Positions 30,937 through 42,023 of a DNA stretch of 64,000 nucleotides are shown here, in pieces. A program made the position numbers and the translations under genes. The DNA is from Cryptomeria japonica. Its lineage: Eukaryota; Streptophyta; Pinopsida; Cupressales; Cupressaceae. The stretch is from contig NC_081413.1 in assembly GCF_030272615.1 (NCBI RefSeq), positions 562,262,010 through 562,326,009 on the forward strand, written 5' to 3'. Position 1 is the first letter of the stretch. Each line of letters starts with the position of its first letter. The notes under the pieces are model-generated. The model saw nothing but the letters and a program-made list of their open reading frames with translations, did not search any database and had not been told where the DNA came from.

Positions 30937-31331
30937 CAGAGTTTGGTGAAAGCATCAATTCGATGACTCTATATAATATTATTTGTGGACTGATGCTGAT
31001 TTACACACTTTAGGACGTTTTCTAAAAGTGTGCAGGAAATAGTGATTGAAGACAAGATGCTCTGACCATGAATGAAACTACAAGGCAATTACTTCACAAT
31101 GGAAGAAATCATGAATTAGTTTTTTTGTTCTTTTTTGGCATTGTTGTCAAAGGGAGAGAAGACAAAATGGAGAAGATAATAGAAGACTAATGACAGGGGG
31201 AGAAGACTTCAGGAGAAGGTTTAAATAGCTCAAGGATAACAGGAGAAGTCTAAACAGCAATCTAAATCCAAATCAGTTGGAATAAATCAAGTTGGTATTG
31301 CCATTTAAAAGTTGGTTTTTCCATCAATGCC
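30937..31331 (+). other. 3' untranslated region of Copia 1 with repeated purine tracts
   Basis: No coding region. Tracts AAGGGAGAGAAGA (31149) and CAGGGGGAGAAGA (31194) resemble the functional polypurine tract. Confidence 0.7.
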
Positions 31332-31343
31332 AAAGGGGGAGAT
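31332..31343 (+). promoter_or_regulatory. Polypurine tract of Copia 1
   Basis: CAAAGGGGGAGAT directly precedes the 3' LTR; it primes plus-strand DNA in such elements. Confidence 0.9.
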
Positions 31344-32833
31344 TGTTGGCATTACAATAGAAAGGATATTGTTGGAATTTCAATAAGGATATTGAGAAGA
31401 TTGTTGGAGATTATTGATATAATTGAAGAAGGATGATTACTATCTTACTAATATTATTTTGTCATTGATGTCAAGAAATTGATTTTCTGATTCAGTATGA
31501 TGTTGCCATATCTTGAGAAGTATGTTTTGATGAATATTAAGAGGTTGGTAAGTGACACAGAAAGAATGTGATAATGAAGGGAAGAAATAAGTTATTCAAT
31601 GGGCAACTATTACCGAGTTAGACAATGATGAGATCATGTTGTTCTGATTGTTTTGATATCCTACATATGTTGTTGATTATAAGTTTAATACTGTATTATG
31701 TCACCGAGCAAAGAACCTAGTCGGTAAACCCTAAGGTTATCAATATTTTGTTAAAGAAGGCAGAATGTCTACCGAGTGAAGTTTAGTATTAACCGAGTAA
31801 CAACCAAGTTATAATGGATCATTTGATGAATAAAAGCATTATTTAATGAAGGATGTTGATGAGATGGAGTTTATTAGATGATTGGTATGTCGTGCAAAAA
31901 GTCTGTTGAGGATCTACGGCAATAGAAAATCAAGAGGAAAATCTACAACACAGATTAAACCACAATAACCTAGCACAAGTTCCAAGGAAGGAATGCAAGT
32001 TCCAAGGAGAGGTAAAACATTTTCAGATCAAAGGATACATTGAACCTAGTCAAGTTTGATGATTTGATGGCTAAGATTGGTCATGGGAAATGTGATCAAG
32101 AAGATTAAGCAGTTAGAAATTGTTTATAAATAAGGAATTGTTGATGAACAATAAATGCGGGCAAATGTATGCACAGTGATGCTACAGTAATGTTTACCGA
32201 GCATAGAAGCTTGAAGATATGATTAAAGAACAGATTGAGAAGCCCAGCAAGCCCAACAAGGGACAAGATAAGTCTTATGACAAGATTGTTTTGAGCAAAT
32301 AGAATCTGATTTAGCATTTCAAATGTGAAGTTGCAGATATATTTTATTACTATTATTTATTTTGTAAGTGAGAGGAAATCTCTTAACTGAGTGGACTTAA
32401 CAATCTTATTTGTAAACCCTCTAGCAAGGTAACATTCTAAATGAGTGTTTGAAATCCTTTGACAAGGTCACTTCTAACAAAGTGCAAGACTCTAACAAGT
32501 CTGAGGGAAATCCCTTAACCGGGTCACATCTAGCAATGTGTTTGTAATCTTTAACATGATTTTCTTTTAACCAAGCATACTCTAGAAGGGTATATTTCTT
32601 AGTGGGTCCGAAATCCCACAGTGGTTTTTGCCTATTTGGGTTTCCACATTAAATCTGGTGTTATATGTGTTGTGATTCTATCTTTTCATGAGTTTGAATG
32701 TTTTATAGTTTTGGTTATATATTCTAAAGAATAAGCTATCGAGGTTGAATCTGTTGAATATATTGAAGATTAAGTTTGTATGATTCACCCCCCCCCCCCT
32801 CATCTTATTATCTATTGGCATCAGAGCTTTACA
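31344..32833 (+). repeat. 3' LTR of Copia 1
   Basis: It starts TGTTGGCATTACAAT and ends GCTTTACA, 1490 bp, followed by the duplication GTATG. Confidence 0.93.
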
Positions 32834-32838
32834 GTATG
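32834..32838. repeat. Target-site duplication GTATG of Copia 1, right
   Basis: It equals 25176-25180. Confidence 0.9.
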
Positions 32839-33068
32839 TCGTCTCATGTGCCCCAAAATGATTTTTGAACCATTCTACTATCTCACTTGAATTTTGTATA
32901 TTTTCACCTCCAAGTTCATATTGGCGAAGTGCATTCTTCACACAAGCTCTTGCTCTGTCATGCTCTCCTTTTCCATGTCCACTCTCAAAAAAGTCCCACA
33001 AAAACTTTAGACCATATTTAGCATGTTGTTGTGACATCCAATTGAATGCTTCTGCAGATTTAAATTGT
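32839..33068 (-). pseudogene. Split transposase-like gene, middle exon with SGHGKG motif
   Basis: Read on the minus strand: QFKSAEAFNWMSQQHAKYGL, then FLWDFFESGHGKGEHD and ACVKNALRQYELGGENIQN, EIVEWFKNHF. It continues the SDGCAG of 44109 after an intron-like gap. The combination SDGC(A)GxFK ... FFxSGHGKGxxD ... K resembles proteins with DDE-like acidic residues that occur in several copies in plants and arthropods; I cannot name the family. The two G residues usually expected after GEHD (as in DGxGA) are replaced here by R-A-R. No stop lies in this exon. It is cut by Copia 1 at 32839 and bordered at 33069 by a possible acceptor whose phase suggests a mutated AG. Confidence 0.62.
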
Positions 33069-33133
33069 CTTGTGAAGTTACAATTAAATATATTATATTA
33101 GTTTACAAAACTTAAATATACTAGATAATTAAA
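33069..33133 (-). other. Intron remnant of the split gene
   Basis: The AT-rich stretch between the exon at 33068 and LINE 2 would be the 3' part of the intron whose donor (GTAAGT, 44101-44108) lies on the other side of LINE 2. Confidence 0.5.
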
Positions 33134-33150
33134 AGACTATAAGAAATTAA
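33134..33150. repeat. Target-site duplication of LINE 2, left
   Basis: AGACTATAAGAAATTAA matches AGACTACAAGAAATTTAA at 44074-44091, right after the poly(A), with one substitution and one extra T. Confidence 0.85.
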
Positions 33151-33186
33151 AGACCATAGGAAGATCCCCCTAATCAACTAGGACAC

Positions 33187-34272
33187 CATGTGCCTTCTAA
33201 AGGTTGAAGGTGGTGTTGGGCTTAGAAAGATGGATCTTCAGAACCACGCATTGGGGGAAAAATTAACTTGGAAAATGTATGAACAACCAAACAAGTTGTG
33301 GTGCAAAATCTTTAGGAAGAAATATTTGGACAGGGAGAGTTTGAACATGATCCTTACCATTGCGGATGCAGCAAGGGGTTCCTCAATCTGGAATTTCTTG
33401 TGGGACAGCAGGAGCATAATCACCGAGCATTTATCTTGGTGCATTGGTAATGGTCAAGTGGCCATGTTTTGGTGAGACTCATGGGAAGGCGAGCAGGTTC
33501 TATGTGATTTTTTTGTTGAACAAGAATGGATTAAAGATTTCGAAAGGAAAGTTGGCCTATTTGTCAAAGATAATGTGGTTGGTAGCTCAGGCATTGGTGG
33601 GTGGCTAGAGTGGAAATCTATTGACATTGGGGATAGCAAGCTATGCTTGAAGTTGACAAACCTACTAAAAAATAGATGCGTCTTGCAGTCAGAACAAGAG
33701 GACACCATCTTTTGGTGTGCTTCCAAATCTGGTAAGTACAGTGTGAAATTGGGATATGAGATCCAACATCAAAGAGTGAGTGAAAGCAAATGGCCTTATT
33801 ATCTTTGTTGGAACAACATTGTTCTCCCCAAAGCTAGAGCATTTTTGTGGATTACTCTCCATGGCAAAATTATGACTGGTGACAAACTAAAGCTCATTGG
33901 GATCTTAGGTCCAAGTTGGTGTGTCTTGTGCAAAAGGAACGAAGAGTCAGCCAATCATATACTATTTCAGTGTCCCTTTGCAGAAGCGTGTTGGGATTGG
34001 CTCTTGGATAAGTTGCAGTTTATTTCAGTCAGAAATGAGCTACTCAAGGACTTCCTTGTGGCATGGTTGAAAACAAATCATTTGAAGTGGAGTGGTTTGT
34101 GGCAGATCACCCCTACATTGTTAATATGGCATATCTAGAAGAGACAAATAGGAGGATCTTCAGAGAAACATTTCTTTCGGTGGAGGAGGTGATTTTCAAA
34201 ATCAAGGAAGGAATTGAAGAAGTGATTAATGGAAAGCCCCCCAAAGCTAAATCATCTAGTTATGACAATTGA
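33187..34272 (+). pseudogene. LINE 2 ORF2: end of RT region and zinc-binding (zf-RVT) domain
   Basis: It reads VEGGVGLRKMDLQNHALGEK, SIWNFLWDSRSIITEHLSW, IGNGQVAMFW, then a stop (TGA near 33475) and the zf-RVT part: YSVKLGYEIQ, ARAFLWITLHGKIMTGDKL, WCVLCKRNEESANHILFQC, FAEACWDWLL. The CxxC...HxxxxC ligands are intact. A frameshift near 34065-34138 leads to RRIFRETFLSVEEVIFKIK. It corresponds to the part of ORF2 that LINE 1 lacks in this window but is a different family. Confidence 0.85.
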
Positions 34273-34292
34273 GATAGGGATATGGAAAGTAA

Positions 34293-34862
34293 TTGGTCAC
34301 TCAAAGATTGGAGGTCATCCCTACTCCCAAAATCAATAAGAAGTTAATTACATGGGTCCCGCCACAAAGTGATTGGGTCAAATTGAATTTTGATGGAGCT
34401 TGTAGAGGGAATCCTGGCCCAGTAGGAATTGGTGCGGTCATCAGAAATTCCTCGGGGATACTCCTGGGAGGATTGTTTGGGAGTTAGAGACTCGCCACAA
34501 ACAATGAAGCAGAGATTATGGCATTAGTGGTAGGATTGGACTTACGTGTTCAAAAAGGACATGACAAAATTTGTATTGAAGGAGACTCACAGATTATCAT
34601 CAATGGAGTCACTAAGTCTAGCTTCTTGAATTGGAAACTTGGCAAGTGGATACCTTATATTAATAAGTCTCTAGGATCCTTCAATTTGTTTGAATTCAAG
34701 CATACATATCGGGAAGGGAATAAGGTGGCAGACCTTTTGGCCAACATTGGCATTGATAAGAATATTGGTACAATCATTTTTGGTGAAGATGATGCAGACA
34801 TAGTGGTACTGTATACTATTTTGAATGGGAAACCAGATAGGCTTCGTATGGGGATTGGATAG
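34293..34862 (+). pseudogene. LINE 2 RNase H domain
   Basis: Cellular-type RNase H, found at the end of ORF2 in some plant L1 elements; it would remove RNA from the new hybrid. All four catalytic positions are readable: VKLNFDGACRGNPGP (Asp), NNEAEIMALVVGLD (Glu), CIEGDSQIIING (Asp) and EGNKVADLLAN (Asp). A TAG at 34486 (codon before RLATNNEAE) is the only stop in the domain. It ends at 34862. Confidence 0.9.
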
Positions 34863-35149
34863 ACTCAGTATGTTGATGACTTTCATGAGCCAGAACATAG
34901 GTGGCATGGTAGTATGATTTAAAGGGAAATATTTTTGTGATCTGGTTCCTCATGAGTCTCAGCATTCAGAGAGTGGCGGCGAAGGGTACAGGCTAGCCGC
35001 TCCTCTTGCAGAGAAGCTAGAGCTTGCACGTTAATGGACAAAAAGTGGAGACCACATGTTCTCTTTCATAGTAGGGTCCAAAAGGTTCCAATAGTTGGCA
35101 TCCTTTTTAAGGAGGGATAGGTGGAAGATAGTTACCATGGTTTGTAAAA
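34863..35149 (+). other. LINE 2 spacer between RNase H and the extra frame
   Basis: No open frame of note. The base composition is more GC-rich than the flanking LTR elements (about 34970-35010). I see no motif. Confidence 0.6.
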
Positions 35150-35694
35150 ATGCCACCTTTTGTGGGTCTGAGCTGTGTTAATTATGGTAACTCCCTGGAG
35201 CGACAATGCTTAAATTTGTTTGTTTTGGAGGAAGAAATATGTGGGGCAATCATTTCCTTGGTGGACTACTCTTTGAGCTTGGATCACCATTGGTGCGATG
35301 GTTTGGTTTATGGAGCAGTTATCACTCCCATTGTAGATATCTTGGAGTCGCAGGTGGAGGGTGTCGGTTTGGTGCAAGGCTTCATGAACCTAGTGAACAT
35401 CCATGCTATAGCGAATGCTATCTTTGAACTTAGGGAAGGAGCTAGTAAGAGCATGCTGAAGTTGTATTTTGAACCTACAGAGAGCTCTCCTTCCGCATCA
35501 AACACAGAGGACTCGTCAGAAAGCAGTCAAGAGGAATCAAAAGGTGAAGACACCGAGGTGATAGAGGCAGTTAGTGAAGTGGGGTGGAATTTGATGAGGG
35601 AGATGATGTAGTATTGATAGAAAGGTCATAATCTGATCATAATGAGGGGGACAAGGGTCCTGCAGAGGAGGCTCACGGAGCAGAGCAAAGAAGG
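35150..35694 (+). pseudogene. LINE 2 extra 3' ORF, first part, function unknown
   Basis: I do not recognise this protein. From MPPFVGLSCVNYGNSLERQC it has hydrophobic helical-looking segments (EEEICGAIISLVDYSLSLDH, YGAVITPIVDILE, GFMNLVNIHAIANAIFEL), then a Ser/Glu-rich tail (SSPSASNTEDSSESSQEE). Near 35580 a one-base shift leads to VEFDEGDDVVLIERS, then a stop near 35628 and EGDKGPAEEAHGAEQRR, which runs exactly into the chromovirus insertion at 35694. It resumes in frame at 43668. The whole would be about 250 residues. It could be part of a longer ORF2 tail or a separate ORF. Confidence 0.5.
35690..35694. repeat. Target-site duplication GAAGG of the chromovirus, left
   Basis: It equals 43663-43667. 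Confidence 0.92.
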
Positions 35695-37332
35695 TGGTGC
35701 AGGACCACCTAGGTCCTAGTTTTCTTGTTTTTAAAAATGTTGGCTTGTACTGACCCTAGACAAGTCAGTAGTGAATAAGGAATCTAGGAGGGTCCAAGAG
35801 TGTGTAATTTGTCAATGTAGGCCTAGGTGGAGTTCATTTTACCTAGGTTTGCATTTTTGTGAAATAGTGTGTTTGAGTAGATTTTTTTGGCCTTTTTGTT
35901 GGTCAAAAGTGTCAAATGTTGGAAAAAGCCTTAGAGAGGGTCAAATAGGTCTTAGGAATGTTTGAAATTTCATATGTGATGATTGGGAATAGGTCTCTTA
36001 TGTTGGAGAGATCAAAAATGTAAAAAACACAAAGTTGCAAAAAGTTGTCATGACAACTTTTGTTGTCATGACAATTTTTGTACTGAAATTGGTTCAATGT
36101 TAAAGCTAGGGCTTTCTCAATGTCATGGAAGGACTCCACACATTAGAAGGATATATAAACTCTCTCTTTCATGTTTACCAAGGTTGGTGTACTTGGATTT
36201 TGGAAGAAATAATCAAAATACAAGATTTTGGACTACACTTTTCATTGTTTTTGTCAATTTTTACATTCTATGAAGGTTTAATGGATTGAATCCATGAATC
36301 CAATGATGAAGTGAGGTTTAGTAGTGTATTAAAGGGTAGGATTTTCATTTTCAAGCTTTTTATTTAGCATTTACTACTATTTACGTGATTTGATTCACAA
36401 GTAGCCAGTTTTGGCTTGTAATTAGTAGTTTTTGCTAAAATGGGTGCCCCATAAAATCCCACTGTGTGTTCATCACAAAATTTTGGGAAATGGTAGGAAA
36501 CCCATTGTAAAATTTATATATGAAAGGAGAAGGTCTGAAAGCATCATTTGGTATTTTTAGCATCTTGCCCTAGGCGAGCCCAAGAGCAACTCGGCTAGAG
36601 TTGGCAAGATGAAAAGTTAGCACAAATTGCAGAGGTGAATGTAAATGAAAGTCCCAAGATTTTGGGAAGTTGTAATAGGATATTACAGGTTTTCTTATGT
36701 AGGAGGAAGCCTCAAGAGTTCCATTTTAATTTCCAAAGACAAGATCTACTTGTTGCTGCTAGTCAAGTGCCTAGAAGCCCTTGAAATTCTCATTTTGGGG
36801 TTTGTGTATGCAAAGAAGGTTTGGAAGCTTAAAACCACTGAAATACTTTGGGGTTGAGTGAATATTTGAATAAAATACATTTTAGTTTGGGGGTCTTTTT
36901 TATTTTTTTAGCCCAAGACCTCAAAAATCGGTTCTAGGAGGCCTAATTGGAGCTGTTTCCCTTATAGCCCTTTCTAGACCAATTTTTGAAATCGGTAAGA
37001 AACCTTTGGATTGAAAACCACAAACAGACCTTGAAACCATCTAGAAACATGAGAGAATAACCCTCTACACCTCTGCAACATATCAAGACCATTGGAGGGT
37101 AGTTTGATGAATTTGAGCCAAGAAGCCATCATTGAGCATATGAGAAACATAGAAAATTGGTAGCGTTCCTAGCAAGGACACTTGAAGAAAACACCTTGGA
37201 GTGAGTAAGAGAAAGCCCTAGAAGATATTGAGAAGGACTTGTAGGTCTAGAAAGAAACTAGGCCTGGTGAGTTGGTAAAATTGAGCAACATCAACTTAGG
37301 GAAGTGTTGAGCAGGCTAAGTGAACTCTATCA
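35695..37332 (+). repeat. 5' LTR of the chromovirus
   Basis: It runs from TGGTGCAGGACCACCTAGG to CTCTATCA. A TATA box ATATATAAAC (36151-36160) is preceded about 100 bp upstream by the palindrome AAAGTTGTCATGACAACTTT (36041-36060) and a second TTGTCATGACAA (36063-36074). Confidence 0.93.
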
Positions 37333-37335
37333 AAT

Positions 37336-37348
37336 TGGTATCAGAGCC
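37336..37348 (+). promoter_or_regulatory. Primer binding site of the chromovirus (initiator tRNA-Met)
   Basis: TGGTATCAGAGCC starts three bases after the 5' LTR. Confidence 0.92.
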
Positions 37349-37439
37349 TACAAGATTTGGGCTAGTAAAGTTGATGTCCTTGTTGTCAAGAGAGTCATTT
37401 GGACACAACATGGTGAAAAATGCTGAATTATAAAGGAAA

Positions 37440-38633
37440 GTGGAAGATCAGGAGGAAGAGAACAAGCTCCTGAAGGAAAAATTGGAAATATTGGAGAGTA
37501 AGCTTGGTGATATTGAGACCAAGGCAGAAGAAGTATATGTAAGAGTGGAAGGAGTAGAAGGGAAGGGAAAGGACGTGGCTGAGGTTGATAAGGTACCCAC
37601 ACCTAATCCTATTTTGGAGCAAGAAACCTTCATCAAATCATTGAAGGCCCTGAGTGGGAAGTCACTAGAAGGAGTACCATTGTTCATTGGCAAGATGGAA
37701 GTGGAAGTGGTCCTAGAATGGATAGAAGGCATGGAGAACCACTTTGAATGTGAAGGTATAACTGAGGCACAAAAGGTCAAGGTGGCCAAATCTAGGATGC
37801 GAGGAGCTTCTCTCACATGGTGGAAGTTTGTGCAAGATTAGAGGAAGAAAATAGGCAAGGAACCTATCTCCTCTTGGAAGGGAATGCTGGTTAAAATCAA
37901 AGAAGCCTATCTCCCTAAGGAATATGAAGTACAAATCCATAGGAAGAGACAAAACCTAAGAAAAAAAGACCTTGATGTTAGTAGCTATATGAAGGAGTTC
38001 CAAAAACTTAGCCTTAGATCTTAAGTGGTTGAGGAAGAAAGTCTCAAGGTTGCTAGGTATCTCAATGGACTACAGTGGAACATCCAAGAAGAAATCAGTT
38101 TGATCAGCCCAAAAACAGTCCACCAAACCTTTCAAATTGCCCTTAAGGTGGAGGAGAAACTAAAAAGAAAACATGATTTAGGTAGCAATAGGGGCAGGGG
38201 TAGAGGAAAGGATAATAGAGGCCATAGGGGAGGCTTTGGAGGAAGGAGTTCTAAACAAAGAACACATGGAGAGTCTAAACTCATAGAAAAACAAGAGAGT
38301 CGCACTAGTAGAGGGGGATACAATAAAGGAAGGGGATCCAATAGTGGTTCTAGAGGAAGATCCAGTGGCCAAGGTAGAGGTTCCTCATACTTTGCAACAA
38401 TGAAGTGTTACCATTGTGACCAACTTGGTCATCCAACTTATAGGTGTCCTAAGAAGTCACAAGGTGGTGAGAGAAGAGTGAGTTATCTTCAAGAAGAATC
38501 TTCAAGTAGCAAGACATCAGAAGTTGCCTTAGACTCAGAGATAGGTGACAACTTGATGATAAGAAGAACCTTGATCAAGGAACCAGTTAGTGAAGAACTA
38601 AGTCAAAGAAGGTCCTTATTTAGGATCAAATGA
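37440..38633 (+). pseudogene. Chromovirus gag
   Basis: The N-terminal 60 residues are a charged coiled coil (EENKLLKEKLEILESKLGDI). The capsid part is PLFIGKMEVEVVLEWIEGME, ASLTWWKFVQD, SSWKGMLVKIKEAYLP, YMKEFQKLSL. It is followed by an Arg/Gly-rich stretch and the knuckle CYHCDQLGHPTYRC with all CCHC ligands. In-frame stops are TAG 37839-37841 and TAA 38022-38024. The first M at 37440 is about 90 bases after the primer site, but upstream codons are also open. Confidence 0.88.
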
Positions 38634-38639
38634 AAAATA

Positions 38640-39041
38640 ATGGACAAGGTATGCAAAATAATCATTAATTCAAGATCCACAGACAACATAGTGTCAGAAG
38701 AAGTAGTGGTTCAGCTCAGATTGCAAAGGATTCCTCACAACAATCATTATAGAGTCACTTGGTTGAACAAAGGCCAACATGTTCTGGTTAATGAGAAAGC
38801 ATGGGTGGATTTTACCATTGGAAGGTCTAAGGATGAGGTACTATGTGATGTCCTACCCATGGATGCATGCCATCGTCTATTAGGAAGACCATGGCAATTT
38901 GATAGACAAGCTATCCATGATGGAGCGAAGAATGCATACTCATTCAAGAAAGATGGAGTCACATTCAAGATTCAATCTATCCTTGAGGAAAGTGAAAAAA
39001 GGGTAGTAGGTCCTAATGTCCTTTTGGTGAGTGAAAATTAG
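38640..39041 (+). pseudogene. Chromovirus protease
   Basis: This is the aspartic protease region (ACHRLLGRPWQFDRQAIHDG is the conserved second motif). The active site reads IIINSRSTDNIV where IIDSGST is usual, so the catalytic Asp is Asn and the Gly is Arg, both single G to A changes. The frame ends at TAG 39039-39041. Confidence 0.85.
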
Positions 39042-39044
39042 TTC

Positions 39045-40494
39045 TTGAAGACACTTGAGGAAGGTGAATGTGTAGGGTTTGCACTAGTGATGAAGCCTAA
39101 AGAGGAAGGAAAGAAAGAGAAGCAAATTCTACCAAAAGAAGTGCAAGATTTGTTGGAGAAGTTCAAAGGCATTGTAAGTGATGGGCAGCCAGCCGCATTA
39201 CCTCCTAAAAGAGCCATTAGCCACCAAATAGATTTCATTCTCGAAGCATCCTTACCTAACAAGGAAGCTTACAAAATGACTCCTCAGCAAAATATTGAGA
39301 TTGCCAAACAAGTCCAAGAGCTTTTAGATCATGGCCTAATTAGGAAAAGCATTAGTCCTTGTGTTGTCCCTATTGTGTTAGCACCAAAGAAAGGTGGTAC
39401 TTGGAGGTTTGTACTAATTCTAGAGCCATAAATAGGATCACCATCAGATATAGGTTCCCTATTCCTAGAATAGAAGACCTAATGGATTTTTTAGGGGAAG
39501 CGAAGTTCTTTACCAAGATAGATCTCAAAAGTGGATACCACCAAATCAAAATCAAGGAGGGTGATGAATGGAAGACAACATTCAAAACAATAGAAGGTCT
39601 TTATGAATGGCTTGTAATGTCATTTGGCTTATCCAATGCTCCAATCACCTTCATGAGGCTCATGAATGAGGTGATGAAAGACTTAATAGGTAAATTTGTG
39701 GTGGTTTACTTAGATGATATTCTCATTTTTAGTAAAGATAGAGCAACACATCTTAGCCATTTGGAAAGTGTATTGAAAAGATTATATGATGAAAAGCTAG
39801 CCATGAATTTGGAGAAATGTGAGTTTGTTAAGTAGGAATTGGTTTACCTTGGTTTTGTGTTATCTCAAGGAAACCTCAAGATGGATCCCAACAAAGTTGA
39901 AGCCATTGTAAATTGGCCCACTCTTGGATCAGCAACAGAGGTGAGAAGCTTCCATGGATTAGCCCAGTACTACAGGAAGTTTATTAGGCAATATAGTGTT
40001 ATATGTGCCCCAATGCTAGACACCATTAGAGGTGGTATGAAGGCCAAGTTTCAGTGGGATGAAGTAGAAAACAAAGGTTTTGAAACCTTGATGGAAAAAA
40101 TAGCTACTCAACTGGTGCTAGTGTTGCCTAGTTTTGAGAAACTTTTCATTATGGAGTGTGATGCAAGAAATATTGTAGTAGGTGTTGTCCTAAGCCAAGA
40201 AGGAAGACTAGTAGCCTTCCATAGTGAGAAGCTAAGTGATGCCAATAGGAAATACTCCTCTTATGACCTTGAGTTGTATGATTTAGTGTAAGCATTGACA
40301 AAATGGAGACACTATCTCTTACCCAAAGAATTTGTGGTGTACACGGATAACCAAGCATTGAGTTTTCTAAATTCCCAAGACAAACTCAATCACAAACACA
40401 TAAAATGGATGGATTATATGCAATCCTATACATTCACCATTAAGCACAAGAAAGGGCAGTAAAACTGGGTAGCTGATGCAGTAGTAGGAGGCTC
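39045..40494 (+). pseudogene. Chromovirus reverse transcriptase and RNase H
   Basis: It reads [52 protein letters not shown] frameshift near 39420 leads to [50 protein letters not shown], and [13 protein letters not shown] (YLDD intact). TAG 39833-39835 precedes ELVYLGFVLSQ. RNase H shows FIMECDARNIVVGVVLSQ, VAFHSEKLSDANRKYSSYD, TAA near 40290, VVYTDNQALSFLN and YTFTIKHKKGQ. The phase changes and stops make it inactive. Confidence 0.9.
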
Positions 40495-41640
40495 TTGATA
40501 GTCCAAGACATCCAGTTGAGAAGCATAGGTGTGGATAGTTTTAAATATTTGTATGCAGAGGATGAAGACTTCTCAAGTGCCTACAAAGTATGCAAGGAGT
40601 ATCAAAATCATTTCCATAGTGAATACTTAGATTTCACTTTACAAAATGGGCTATTGTTCAAAGGTGGACAACTTTGTGTGCCTAAAAGCTCAATGAGGGA
40701 AAATATTATACAAGAGAAATACAATGGCAACCTTAGTGGTCATTTTGGAGTCAATAAGACTCCAGAGTTGGTTCAGAGATTCTATTATTGGCCAAGGATG
40801 AATCAAGATGTGAAGAGGTATGTGGAGACTTTCATAGTTTGCCAAAAAGCCAAGGGTGCTTCAACAAATGTCGGCTTGTATCAACCTCTTCCCATCCCAA
40901 GTAGACCTTGGGAATGCATAAGCATGGACTTTGTGGTAGGTTTTCCAAAGACAAAGCAAGGATATGACAACATTTATGTCATTGTGGACAAATTTAGTAA
41001 AATGGCTCACTTTGTGCCCTGTAAGACCACTCATGATGCATGCCACATAGCTTAGTTGTTCTTTAAGGAAATAGTAAGGATACATGGTTTACCATTAAGT
41101 ATAGTTTTAGATAGGGACTCCAAATTTATGAGTCATTTTTGGAAAACATTATGGAAAAAGATTGGCACAAACCTCTCTTTTGGATTAGCCTACCATCCTC
41201 AAACAGATGGGTAGACTGAGGTGGTGAATAGAAGTTTGGGAAAATTATTGAGGTGCCTTACCAAGGAGCATGGGCAAACATGGGATCAAGTACTTTCTCA
41301 ATCTGAATATACATACAATAACACCATAAATAGGACTACCGGTAAAAGCCCTTTTGAAGTAGTCTATGGTGTGCACCCAAGAGGCATTTTTGAGTTGAGG
41401 GATTTAGGAAGTGTAACAATCAGAAGTGGATATGCAGAGGATTTTTCTCAGTCCATGAAGGAGGTCCATGAATCAGTTAGGCAAGCTTTAAAGGATAACA
41501 CAAGCAAAATCAAACATAAAGTTGATGAAAAGAGGAGAAATATATAATTTCAAGTGGGAGATCTTGTAATGGTTCACTTGAACAAAGAAAGGCTATAGAA
41601 AGGAGTGCCAAACAAGTTGTAGATCAGGAGGATAGGTCCA
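40495..41640 (+). pseudogene. Chromovirus integrase
   Basis: The zinc finger part is GHFGVNKTPELVQRFYYWPR with ETFIVCQKAKG (one Cys is Phe). The core is WECISMDFVVGFPKTKQGYD (first Asp), [19 protein letters not shown] (second Asp) and TEVVNRSLGKLLRCL (Glu), so the DDE triad is still readable. Stops are at 41053 (TAG), 41214 (TAG, in DG-stop-TEVV) and 41545. GDLVMVHLNKERL is the start of the C-terminal domain. Confidence 0.9.
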
Positions 41641-41679
41641 TGTGCCATTCTAGCTAAGTATGGTGAAAATGCATACAAG

Positions 41680-41958
41680 GTGGATCTACCTAGTGACATT
41701 GGTTTGTCACCGGTTTTTAACATAGCTGACTTGGTTGCATACAAGGGGCTAGTCCAAGGTGTAGAATTTAGTCACTCAGAGGTTTCAGATGATGTACATA
41801 ACCTTCAGTTACCAGCCAAGCCTAATCCTAAGGCCAAGAAGGTGTTAAGTTCAAGAATTGCCAAGAAGACTAGGCATCAAGCCTATTGGGAGCACCTCAT
41901 TAAATGGCAGGGTATGGATGATGCTGAGGCTACATGGGTGATGGAGTTAGAGTTATAG
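41680..41958 (+). pseudogene. Chromovirus integrase tail with chromodomain
   Basis: It reads GLSPVFNIADLVAYKG (the conserved S-P-x-FNIxDL of plant chromoviruses) and ends with AYWEHLIKWQGMDDAEATWV, a chromodomain core (LIKWxG...ATW). Chromodomains guide integration toward particular chromatin marks. The end MELEL is short, and two stops upstream cut it from the integrase. Confidence 0.85.
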
Positions 41959-42015
41959 AAGATTGGAATTGATCCAACACTAATTCCTCAAGAGGTGACA
42001 TGATCTATTTTTGTT

Positions 42016-42023
42016 AGGGAGAA
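42016..42023 (+). promoter_or_regulatory. Polypurine tract of the chromovirus
   Basis: AGGGAGAA lies directly before the 3' LTR. Confidence 0.8.

Larger units (their letters stand above)
25181..32833 (+). mobile_element. Copia 1, Ty1/copia element of Sirevirus type
   Basis: It is a complete element with two LTRs, initiator-Met primer site, gag, protease, integrase, RT and RNase H in copia order, polypurine tract, and perfect 5-bp duplication GTATG. Several AGGGGGAGA-like tracts before the 3' LTR (31149, 31194, 31333) and a TGATTCACCCCCC tract near the LTR end match features known for Sireviruses. It is inserted in the split transposase-like gene. LTRs differ by only a few percent by eye, so it is younger than Copia 2 and 3, yet its pol is already dead. 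Confidence 0.93.

Noticed and set aside
35150-35611. Independent host gene encoding an acidic Ser-rich protein
   Set aside because: It lies inside the LINE 2 duplications, and its frame continues to the LINE 3' end after the chromovirus, so it is best read as part of the LINE.
37440-37816. Minus-strand frames opposite the chromovirus gag (Ser/Pro-rich)
   Set aside because: Shadows of the coiled-coil coding strand; no start, domain or relative.
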